From: DASXRU01 sp039933315
Lineage (GTDB): Bacteria; Acidobacteriota; Blastocatellia; Pyrinomonadales; Pyrinomonadaceae
NCBI GenBank assembly: GCA_039933315.1
Contig: JBDTOI010000161.1
Location: 1-9,114, forward strand
DNA: 9,114 nt
Reading direction: 5' to 3'
Below, one piece after another: positions 1 through 5,642 of the stretch; position 1 is the stretch's first letter, and every line of letters begins with the position of its first letter. The position numbers and the translations under genes were made by a program. Below the pieces are notes generated by a model, which saw only the letters and a program-made list of their open reading frames with translations, searched no databases and was not told where the DNA came from.

Positions 1-332
1 AGTTGCTCCGCGGCCTGACTTCCAGGGAGGGCAGACCGCTGGTGAAGAACGTCATTCGTAATGCCGGCAGCGCTGAAGATGCGCTTGCGCTGCGGCTTCC
101 GGATTTGGTCGTTCATTGGCACACGGCGGCTCTGGCGTCACCAGTGACAATAGCAAACACGGACCTGGTGACTTATCCGATAGGAACAAAGTTCACCGGT
201 GGGCACGAGATGGACGGGTTTCTTATCTCCCGCGGTAATTGGGATATTCCTGTGAGCGAGGCCGTTCATGTCGGGGACCTCCATCAACTAATCAACCAGG
301 CCCTAGCCGCCACGGAGGTAATGGTTCACTGA
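1..332 (+). CDS. AlkP-superfamily phosphohydrolase/phosphodiesterase, C-terminal fragment
   Basis: This is the 3' end of a gene that enters from the left edge; frame 3 is open from the first bases to the TGA at 330-332, leaving about 109 residues. The segment PDLVVHWH, followed by a basic and glycine-rich stretch and TGGHEMDGFLISRG, resembles the C-terminal part of alkaline-phosphatase-superfamily type I phosphodiesterases and nucleotide pyrophosphatases. In those proteins a 'PDLVVxW' strand precedes a 'TGxHxxDG' motif whose histidine is one of the two-metal-site ligands. The likely role is metal-dependent hydrolysis of a phosphate ester or phosphodiester; the substrate cannot be told from this fragment. 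The TTG at position 3 is an artefact of truncation, not a start. The gene converges with the lytic transglycosylase gene, with only 33 bp between the stop codons and no hairpin terminator visible there. The family call is reasonable, but the catalytic N-terminal part lies outside the window. Confidence 0.6.
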   Translation, partial: LLRGLTSREGRPLVKNVIRNAGSAEDALALRLPDLVVHWHTAALASPVTIANTDLVTYPIGTKFTGGHEMDGFLISRGNWDIPVSEAVHVGDLHQLINQALAATEVMVH

Positions 333-365
333 GAACCGTCCCGACATGTTCGACCCAGTAACGCT

Positions 366-1190
366 TCAGCGGTAGGACGAGAGCGGCTCCTTCTGCAGTC
401 CGAACGCTTGCGGGTTTTCGCCGATGATGGCGGCGGCGAAGAAGCGCGGCACGTAGAAAACGTTTTCGTATCGGAACGTCTCGTCGAGCTTGCTGCGGTC
501 GGCAGTCAGCGCGCAGATGGCGCATTGTTTGTTCTGCTCGTTGATGAGGAATTTCAGATCCCGCGCGGTCTTCTGCGCCCCCCGATTGTAAGCCAGCAAT
601 GCCAGCGCTTCCTTCATCGGATCACCTTTGAAGGTATCCAGACTGTCGGTGATGTAACGCGCCGCCGCATCAGCCGATTTTCCCACGTCCAGTAAATCCT
701 GCGTCGACAGACCATAGTGCTCTCCGGTCTTGGGCAGAAACTGAAACATTCCTATAGCCCCCATTTCATTCGGAGATTGAAGGTTGACGTATTCCGATTC
801 AATCCAGGGAATGTAGAGACCCATCAGGGGAGAGAGGTTGCGGGCCCGGAAGGTGGCAATGAGAGCGGGCGCCTGCGCTTGTCCCCGCTCGAAAACCAGG
901 CGCGCGTCGCCTTTGCCCAAGCTTTCGCCGCCGTTGTTGCCGAACCGTCGCGCGTATTGGTTGACCGCTTGCTGGATATCCCCTTCGAATGATGGGGTGA
1001 ACTCGTACTCATTGCCCGACAACTCGCGCGCGATGCGACGGGCCTGTTCAGAGACGAACGCAGAACGCTCCGAGTGGTTCATCTTTTGATAAACCTTGCC
1101 CGACGACGCTGTCTGACTGCGCGCCGTTGTGCCGGTGGTTAAGGAAACTATCAAGGCCAGGAATAATAGAAGCATCTTTTGGTATCTCAT
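366..1190 (-). CDS. Secreted lytic transglycosylase (SLT/MltD-like domain)
   Basis: This is a 274-residue exported protein that should cleave the MurNAc-GlcNAc bond of peptidoglycan non-hydrolytically. Residues 1-25 form a signal peptide (a short basic start, a hydrophobic core LLLFLALIVSL, and a cleavage site probably after ARS). The catalytic domain spans about 105-260. Motif I is IPWIESEY with catalytic Glu131, motif II is GAIGMFQFLPKT (144-155), motif III is ALLAYNRG (197-204), and the end motif is YVPRFFAAAIIG. These are the conserved elements of family 1 transglycosylases. The start ATG at 1190 is supported by a TGAGGA ribosome binding site at 1197-1202. Residues 31-274 align end to end with the periplasmic part of the kinase at 2101-4104, including the near-identical C-terminal ends FFAAAIIGENP and PLSSY, so the two are paralogues. 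No C39 or LysM domain is present. The gene is divergent from the sigma factor and kinase genes. The fold and activity are secure; the physiological substrate and partners are inferred. Confidence 0.9.
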   Translation of the reverse strand: MRYQKMLLLFLALIVSLTTGTTARSQTASSGKVYQKMNHSERSAFVSEQARRIARELSGNEYEFTPSFEGDIQQAVNQYARRFGNNGGESLGKGDARLVFERGQAQAPALIATFRARNLSPLMGLYIPWIESEYVNLQSPNEMGAIGMFQFLPKTGEHYGLSTQDLLDVGKSADAAARYITDSLDTFKGDPMKEALALLAYNRGAQKTARDLKFLINEQNKQCAICALTADRSKLDETFRYENVFYVPRFFAAAIIGENPQAFGLQKEPLSSYR

Positions 1191-1214
1191 TGGTTTTCCT
1201 CACTTTGTTAATGT

Positions 1215-1304
1215 TGTAACGCAAACTGTTAGTTTGCGAACTTACGTAATCAGTGCGATGCAAGAAGCTGATACTCGCGATGCAAACTAACAGTTTGCGT
1301 TACA
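1215..1304. repeat. REPIN-like element: two hairpin units in inverted orientation
   Basis: Bases 1215-1237 and 1282-1304 are perfect reverse complements (23 bp) separated by 44 bp. Each arm is itself a hairpin: GCAAACT-GTT-AGTTTGC at 1221-1237 and GCAAACT-AAC-AGTTTGC at 1282-1298. A short non-palindromic head, GTAAC, lies on the outer side of each. This nested design (a short head, a palindrome, and an inverted partner within about 100 bp) is that of REP doublets or REPINs, which are mobilised in trans by RAYT (TnpA-REP) transposases. No transposase is encoded in the window. The element sits about 25 bp upstream of the transglycosylase start codon, so its left hairpin probably lies in that gene's leader or promoter. 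The structure is certain; the REPIN assignment depends on other copies elsewhere in the genome. Confidence 0.7.
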
Positions 1305-1337
1305 CGGAACAGATCAAAGATCCGCTCCCTGTTTAGT

Positions 1338-1410
1338 TAAGCGAGAAACCACCTACGAAGTGTTCATCCAGAGGAGGTAAGCGAGAAATCGTGTCTAAAG
1401 TGTTCATCCG
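1338..1410 (+). repeat. Direct repeat, two copies with 40-bp period
   Basis: Copy 1 (1338-1370) and copy 2 (1378-1410) share TAAGCGAGAAA at the left and AAGTGTTCATCC at the right, with a diverged centre of about 9 bp, and are exactly 40 bp apart. Read in the equivalent phase, both encode a similar short peptide: KRETTYEVFIQRR followed by a stop in copy 1, and KREIVSKVFIRRK in copy 2. This suggests duplicated coding remnants or a repeated mobile fragment. Alternatively the conserved half-sites could be tandem binding sites for a regulator of the downstream sigma gene. Two copies are too few to decide. Confidence 0.6.
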
Positions 1411-1447
1411 ACGCAAAACAAATTCTCGCAAGTATGAAAGTGATTGA
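1391..1447 (+). CDS. Possible 18-residue leader peptide (speculative)
   Basis: A GTG at 1391 opens an 18-codon frame ending in TGA at 1445-1447, encoding a basic peptide beginning MSKVFIRRK. A full-consensus Shine-Dalgarno, AGGAGGT, lies at 1372-1378, but its 12-nt spacing to the GTG is longer than usual. This is the best ribosome binding site in the whole intergenic region. The start of the frame falls in the second copy of the 40-bp repeat. It may be a leader peptide upstream of the sigma gene or merely a remnant of the repeated sequence; the evidence for translation is weak. Confidence 0.2.
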   Translation: MSKVFIRRKTNSRKYESD

Positions 1448-1481
1448 CGACTGTAGTCTCGAATTTGAGTCGCGTTGAAAG

Positions 1482-2111
1482 GTGTTAGAATCGCCACCGG
1501 TGACTACGCTCTCGGCTGAAAATTTGACGGGCTTGCTAATCGAGTGGCGGCAGGGCGACGAAACCGCGCTCGATAAGCTGACGCCTTTGGTGTACGACGA
1601 ACTGCGCCGCATTGCGCATCGTTATGTGCAGCGCGAGCGCGATGGCCATACCTTACAGACTACTGCCCTGGTCAACGAGGCTTACCTCAGGCTCGCGGGT
1701 TAGCAGAAGATTGAATGGCAAAGCCGCGCGCACTTCTTTGCAGTGACGGCCCAGGTGATGCGTCATGTTTTGATCGATCACGCGCGCCGGCGTCACTACG
1801 TCAAACACGGCGGCGCCGTGCAGCAAGTATCGATCGAAGACGCTGCCATGATGCCGCGGCAGCGTGCTGCTGAGCTGGTGGCGCTGGATGAGGCCCTGAA
1901 TGAATTGGCCCAACTGGATCCGAGAAAGAGCCGGGTGGTGGAATTGCGTTACTTCGGCGGCTTGAGCCTGGAAGAGACGGCGGAGGTGCTGGAAGTTTCC
2001 CTGATGACCGTACGGCGCGACTGGCGCGCCGCGAAAGCCTGGTTATATAAAGCGGTGACGGGTGACGGACAATCCGCAATCCGCAATCCGAAATCTGCCC
2101 ATGACTCCTGA
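1482..2111 (+). pseudogene. ECF-like sigma factor (TIGR02999/PF07638 type) interrupted by in-frame TAG
   Basis: This would be a sigma factor of about 200 residues directing RNA polymerase to a small regulon, as in the kinase-linked ECF-like groups of Acidobacteria and Planctomycetes. Region 2 is recognisable as LVYDELRRIAHRYVQRERDG and LVNEAYLRLAG, continuing after the stop as WQSRAHFFAVTAQVMRHVLIDHARRR. Region 4 follows as LDPRKSRVVELRYFGGLSLEETAEVL. Reading is broken only by TAG at 1701-1703, in the same frame on both sides. Relatives have glutamine here (LAG-Q-x-x-IEW), so one C-to-T change in CAG explains it. No other lesion is seen, so the change is recent, suppressed, or a sequencing error. 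The start may be GTG 1482 or, fitting the family length better, GTG 1500; neither has a clear ribosome binding site. A GTG at 1743 could restart translation but would lose the first part of region 2. The 3' end overlaps the kinase ORF by 11 bp, indicating translational coupling. Confidence 0.8.
2070..2097 (+). repeat. Tandem 7-bp repeat (CAATCCG), three perfect units plus one degenerate
   Basis: Units CAATCCG occupy 2070-2076, 2077-2083 and 2084-2090, followed by the degenerate AAATCTG at 2091-2097. The array lies at the 3' end of the sigma gene and ends three bases before the kinase ATG. It encodes the sigma tail QSAIRNPKSA and takes the place where a kinase ribosome binding site would be. 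Because 7 is not a multiple of 3, gain or loss of a unit would alter the sigma C-terminus, its stop position and the overlap with the kinase. Confidence 0.8.
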
Positions 2112-4104
2112 ACGCTGGCAACAAGTAGAGGAAGTATTGCAAGGGGCACTCGATCGCCCCCCGCAGGATCGTGCTTCGTTCCTCCAGCAAGTTTGTGCCG
2201 GGGACAGTGAACTAAAAAGCGAAGCCACGTCATTGGTCAACGCGTTTGACGAAGCCGGCGACTTCATCGAGCAACCAGCTATCGCGCAGGATGCGCGCGT
2301 CTTAATAGGCGTTGATCCGCAAAGCAACCTGGGTCGCGAAGTTGGTCCTTACGAAATAGTTAAGCCACTGGGCGCCGGGGGCATGGGCGAAGTGTATCTG
2401 GCCCAGGACTCGCGATTGGGTCGACTGGTAGCGCTGAAGATCCTGCCCGCTTACTTCGCTTCGGATGACACGCGGCTGCGCCGGTTCCAGCGGGAAGCGC
2501 AAGCGGCCTCAGCCCTCAACCATCCGAATATCCTTACGATTCATGAAGTCGGCGAGTCTGAGGATGGGCGTTTCATTGCCACCGAGTTCATTGACGGGCA
2601 GACAATCCGCGAATTAATTAACCAGCGACAATTGGCATTGGACGACATCCTGGATATTACCGAGCAGGTTGCTTCGGGCCTCTCCGCGGCGCACGCCGCC
2701 GGCATTGTGCACCGCGACATCAAACCTGAAAACATCATGCGGCGCACCGACGGCCTGGTGAAGATTCTGGACTTCGGTATAGCGAAATTACTGGAGCCTG
2801 CTACAAACGAGAATGCGCGGGAGAGAAGCGGCAGCGCGACGCAAACCGAACTCGGTCTCATAATGGGTACCGTTAATTACATGTCGCCGGAGCAGGCGCG
2901 TGGCCTGCCGGTTGATGAACGGACTGACATCTGGAGCCTCGGCGTGGTGTTGTATGAGATGTTGGCGCAGCGTTTGCCCTTCGCCGGCGCCACACGAATG
3001 GACACCGTAGTAGCGATCCTCGAGCGCGAACCATTGCCGCTCTCCCAAATCTCAGGGCTCACCGATCCTGGCTCAGCACGTCTTCAGCACGTCATTGAAA
3101 AAGCGCTCCGAAAAAACAGTGACGAACGTTATTCGTCCACAGTCGAGTTGCTGGACGATCTTCGAAGTCTCCGAGGATCAGACGGCGTTGCAGCAGATTT
3201 GCCGCCCGGCAAACGACGCGTAGAAGTTCCGTCGCGGCGGTTTTATTCAGGTCTGGCAATAGTCGCGGCGCTGATTCTGGCTGCAATCGCCGGCAATTTT
3301 GTGTACCGGCGCTGGATTGCGATTTCGTCAGCAGGTTCGGCCCACGCGCCGATAACCGGGGAAGCCAGCGGCAAGCTCTATCTGCAGATGACTGACTCTG
3401 AGCGGCTAGATTTCATCGATCAACAGGAGCAGCGAATCTCTACCATGATGGGCGATCGGCCCGTCAAGCTTAACGAAGATGCCCTGCAAGCCATCAAGGC
3501 GCACATCGACCGCTCGGTTGACCGCGACCGTCGGGGATTGAGTGGGTCACAGGAAGGAACACTGGCATCAGTTTATGGACGCGCGCCGACCTATGTGCCG
3601 CTAATCGCGCGCTCATTCGCGGCGCGCAAAGTGCCGGTCATCATTGGCATTTATCTGCCGGTAATTGAGTCGGCCTATCGAGAGTGTTACGAGAACAGTA
3701 TTGGCGCGAAGGGTCTCTTCCAATTTCTGCCCGAGACAGCCCGGAATTACGGGGTGGCACATGAAGACATGTGCGAGGTGGAGAAAATGGCGCCGGCGGC
3801 TGCGCACTACATTGCGGATCGCATGGCAGAGCTCGGCGAGGACTCGCAGAGTGTGACGTTGGTACTGCTCAGTTACAACCGCGGCCCGGAATCAGTGAGG
3901 GAAATGTTGCGCGAGCTTAGAGGAACTGACAACTACGAAAGAAATTTCTGGACGCTCTTCCGTCACCGCGACAAGCTTGATGATACCTTCCGCAATGAAA
4001 ACGCTGGTTACGTGCCTGACTTCTTTGCAGCCGCGATTATTGGAGAGAATCCCAGGTCGTTTGGATTACAGATACAACCGCTTTCCTCCTATACAGGTAG
4101 TTAG
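2101..4104 (+). CDS. Membrane Ser/Thr protein kinase fused to a periplasmic lytic transglycosylase domain
   Basis: This is a 667-residue bifunctional protein. Residues 1-80 form the N-terminal extension typical of acidobacterial kinases. The Hanks-type kinase domain (about 84-355) has the glycine loop GAGGMGEV (91-98), the ATP-binding lysine in ALK (Lys113), HRDIKPEN (204-211, catalytic Asp206), DFG (224-226), and GTVNYMSPEQARG as the activation-loop end. All key residues are present, so it should phosphorylate Ser/Thr in the cytoplasm. Basic residues (KRR, SRR) precede one transmembrane helix at about 384-400. Residues 421-667 form a periplasmic domain matching the transglycosylase at 366-1190: LPVIESAY with Glu523, GAKGLFQFLPETA, LLSYNRG, and YVPDFFAAAIIG. 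The ATG at 2101 is chosen over GTG 2062 because it begins the family-typical MTPERWQQ and lies in the sigma overlap; there is no Shine-Dalgarno, so translation is probably coupled. The ectodomain may bind or cut peptidoglycan and signal to the kinase; this is inference. Confidence 0.93.
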   Translation: MTPERWQQVEEVLQGALDRPPQDRASFLQQVCAGDSELKSEATSLVNAFDEAGDFIEQPAIAQDARVLIGVDPQSNLGREVGPYEIVKPLGAGGMGEVYLAQDSRLGRLVALKILPAYFASDDTRLRRFQREAQAASALNHPNILTIHEVGESEDGRFIATEFIDGQTIRELINQRQLALDDILDITEQVASGLSAAHAAGIVHRDIKPENIMRRTDGLVKILDFGIAKLLEPATNENARERSGSATQTELGLIMGTVNYMSPEQARGLPVDERTDIWSLGVVLYEMLAQRLPFAGATRMDTVVAILEREPLPLSQISGLTDPGSARLQHVIEKALRKNSDERYSSTVELLDDLRSLRGSDGVAADLPPGKRRVEVPSRRFYSGLAIVAALILAAIAGNFVYRRWIAISSAGSAHAPITGEASGKLYLQMTDSERLDFIDQQEQRISTMMGDRPVKLNEDALQAIKAHIDRSVDRDRRGLSGSQEGTLASVYGRAPTYVPLIARSFAARKVPVIIGIYLPVIESAYRECYENSIGAKGLFQFLPETARNYGVAHEDMCEVEKMAPAAAHYIADRMAELGEDSQSVTLVLLSYNRGPESVREMLRELRGTDNYERNFWTLFRHRDKLDDTFRNENAGYVPDFFAAAIIGENPRSFGLQIQPLSSYTGS

Positions 4105-4117
4105 TAAGTACTCCTAA

Positions 4118-4150
4118 AATAAAAACGCCGCACCTATAGTGCGGCGTTAA
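4118..4150. terminator. Intrinsic terminator, strong for pilT and possibly bidirectional
   Basis: A perfect 10-bp stem, AACGCCGCAC (4124-4133) and GTGCGGCGTT (4139-4148), encloses the 5-base loop CTATA. On the minus strand it is followed by an excellent T-rich tract (TTTTTATTTT, from 4125 leftward), so it should end pilT transcripts. On the plus strand it lies 19 bp after the kinase stop but is followed only by AATTGAATT, so termination of the kinase transcript would be weaker. Confidence 0.85.
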
Positions 4151-4186
4151 TTGAATTCAACCTACCTAAGTGGTTGTCAAACCAGG

Positions 4187-5359
4187 TCAGCGATTGACAA
4201 TGAATGAATCGGAGGTATCACGGCTTTGCTCGGAAGAATCTCCGCGGTTATGTCTGTCAATCGAGCCCAGCGCCTGGTCATCTGAAAGTATGCCGGAAAC
4301 GCGCATCTTGAACTCATCCGGGTTGGTGGCATTGTGCACGGCCTCTTCCAGCGTAATGGTTCCCGCCTGAAACAATTGAAAGAGCGATTGATCGAAAGTT
4401 TGCATGCCATATTGTGACGTGCCGGCGGCGATCGCGTCGCGAATCATAGAGGTCTTCTCTTCGTGAATGATGTAGTCGCGAATCAGACCAGTCGAAACCA
4501 TTACCTCAATCGCGGGCACTCGTCCCGCCCCCTTGGCGTTGCGTACCAGCCGCATTGAAATTACGCCTTTGACAATTCCCGCCAGCTGAATACGAACGGA
4601 CTTTTGCTGGTGCGAAGGGAACGAAGTAACAATGCGGGTGATGGTTTCGGTGGCGTCCAGAGTGTGGAGAGTTGAAAGCACAAGGTGCCCGGTTTCGGCG
4701 GCTGTCAAAGCGGTTTCAATGGTTTCATGATCGCGCATCTCGCCGACCAGTATCACATCCGGATCCTGTCGCAAGGCCCCGCGCAGGGCTTCGGAAAATG
4801 AACGCGTGTCCACATCCACTTCACGCTGAGTCACGAAAGACTTCTTATCGCGGTGCAGAAACTCAATCGGATCTTCGATGGTTACGATGTGACCGCTGCG
4901 GGTGGCGTTAATACGGTCAATCATAGCCGCGAGCGTGGTTGACTTGCCGGAGCCGGTGGCGCCCGTGACCAGAATCAATCCGCGCCGTTCTTCCGCAATC
5001 TTATCGATCACCGGGGGCAGTCCCAACTCGGTGGTGTTGCGGCTCTGATCGGGAATGACGCGCAAGACGATACTGATCGTGCCGCGCTGCTGAAAGATAT
5101 TGGAGCGAAAGCGGCCCAGGCCCTTCACGCTGTAGGCGATATCAACTTCCGAGACTTCCTTGAGTCGCTGCTTCTGCCGGTTCGACATCATTGAGAACGC
5201 CATGTCCAGAGTGTCGTCCGGCCCCAGCCGCGGCCAGTCAAGGACGGGATGGAGTTCCCCGGCAATGCGCATCACCGGAAACGAGCCGGCCTTCAAGTGC
5301 AAATCAGACGCGCCGTGGCCACAGGCCAACAACAAAAGGTCGTTAATTTTAAGAGCCAT
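4187..5359 (-). CDS. pilT: Type IV pilus retraction ATPase PilT
   Basis: This is a 390-residue hexameric ATPase of the secretion-ATPase (PilT/GspE) superfamily. It drives pilus depolymerisation at the inner-membrane base of the type IV pilus, giving twitching motility and DNA uptake. The N-terminal PAS-like domain carries GASDLHLKAG (16-25). The ATPase core has Walker A GATGSGKST (133-141), the Asp box IVTIEDPIEF (158-167), Walker B VILVGEMRD (202-210) and the His box GHLVLSTLHT (224-233). The C-terminus continues through GMQTFDQSL. Where PilT proteins usually carry the AIRNLIRE-type retraction motif, this one has GLIRDYIIHEEK (291-302), so it is a divergent PilT or PilU-like paralogue. The last 30 residues are a hydrophilic tail. 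The start ATG at 5359 gives the family-typical N-terminus, but no good Shine-Dalgarno precedes it. It is monocistronic: a promoter candidate lies at 5498-5527 and a terminator follows. No other pilus gene is nearby. Confidence 0.93.
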   Translation of the reverse strand: MALKINDLLLLACGHGASDLHLKAGSFPVMRIAGELHPVLDWPRLGPDDTLDMAFSMMSNRQKQRLKEVSEVDIAYSVKGLGRFRSNIFQQRGTISIVLRVIPDQSRNTTELGLPPVIDKIAEERRGLILVTGATGSGKSTTLAAMIDRINATRSGHIVTIEDPIEFLHRDKKSFVTQREVDVDTRSFSEALRGALRQDPDVILVGEMRDHETIETALTAAETGHLVLSTLHTLDATETITRIVTSFPSHQQKSVRIQLAGIVKGVISMRLVRNAKGAGRVPAIEVMVSTGLIRDYIIHEEKTSMIRDAIAAGTSQYGMQTFDQSLFQLFQAGTITLEEAVHNATNPDEFKMRVSGILSDDQALGSIDRHNRGDSSEQSRDTSDSFIVNR

Positions 5360-5497
5360 AGGAAATACCGTTCTTGATGAGCCAGAGCAACTGGCCGAAG
5401 GTGCGATTTTGAGGAGGACTTACTGCTGTGAAAGCCTGGGATGCGACTGAGCGTTGGTCGTTAAATTCGGTCACCGCGGGGCGCAGCGACGGGAACC

Positions 5498-5527
5498 ATA
5501 ATAGCCTTTGCGACGAAGCAGCGTCAA
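5498..5527 (-). promoter_or_regulatory. Sigma-70-like promoter candidate for pilT
   Basis: Read on the minus strand, TTGACG (5522-5527) is followed after 18 bases by TATTAT (5498-5503), a good match to a housekeeping -35/-10 pair. It points toward pilT, with the expected transcript start near 5491, and lies downstream of the ilvE terminator, so pilT would be transcribed independently. Confidence 0.5.
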
Positions 5528-5582
5528 CGGCAACGATTTAGCAGGTCCTGCGCTAGTCTAAAAGCTAAGTAATTGAACAATC

Positions 5583-5617
5583 GGTCAAAAAAAAGGAGCG
5601 CCGCTGGGCGCTCCTTT
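5583..5617 (-). terminator. Intrinsic terminator of ilvE
   Basis: An 11-bp perfect stem, AAAGGAGCGCC (5592-5602) and GGCGCTCCTTT (5607-5617), has a 4-base loop. On the minus strand the hairpin runs directly into eight or more T residues (5587-5594 on the plus strand are all A). It begins 26 bp after the ilvE stop codon. Confidence 0.9.
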
Positions 5618-5642
5618 GCAGTTCAACTTACCGTTGACGTGG

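Larger units (their letters stand above)
1191..1481. other. Repeat-rich intergenic region between two divergent genes
   Basis: This 291-bp gap lies between the divergent transglycosylase and sigma factor genes and should hold both promoters. It contains a 90-bp REPIN-like inverted repeat next to the transglycosylase start and a 40-bp-period direct repeat next to the sigma gene. I could not assign a convincing promoter in either direction: TTGACG occurs at 1444-1449 but has no good -10 hexamer at the right distance, and an ECF-type or other alternative promoter cannot be excluded. No tRNA or other RNA gene is seen. Confidence 0.6.
5360..5642. other. Intergenic region between ilvE end and pilT start
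   Basis: This is a 283-bp gap on the minus-strand transcription path. It holds the ilvE terminator at its right end and a promoter candidate for pilT in the middle, leaving an untranslated leader of about 130 nt. I see no conserved ORF, RNA gene or mobile element in the rest. Confidence 0.5.

Noticed and set aside
1338..1410. Possible start of a CRISPR array (two spaced direct repeats)
   Set aside because: Only two copies, the repeated blocks are interrupted in their centres rather than separated by spacers, and no cas gene is present.
1444..1472. TTGACG at 1444-1449 as the -35 box of a sigma-gene promoter
   Set aside because: No acceptable -10 hexamer lies 15-19 bases downstream; the best windows read GAGTCG or TTGAGT.
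2062..2100. GTG at 2062 as the kinase start
   Set aside because: The added 13 residues are encoded mostly by the 7-bp tandem repeat, while the family-typical N-terminus begins at the ATG at 2101.
1743..2111. The second half of the sigma gene as an independent small protein from GTG 1743
   Set aside because: It starts in the middle of region 2 with no ribosome binding site; the same-frame continuity across the TAG is better explained by one interrupted gene.
2541..3062. Minus-strand open frames inside the kinase gene
   Set aside because: Their translations are arginine- and serine-rich without recognisable motifs and lie opposite a strongly conserved kinase domain; they are shadows.
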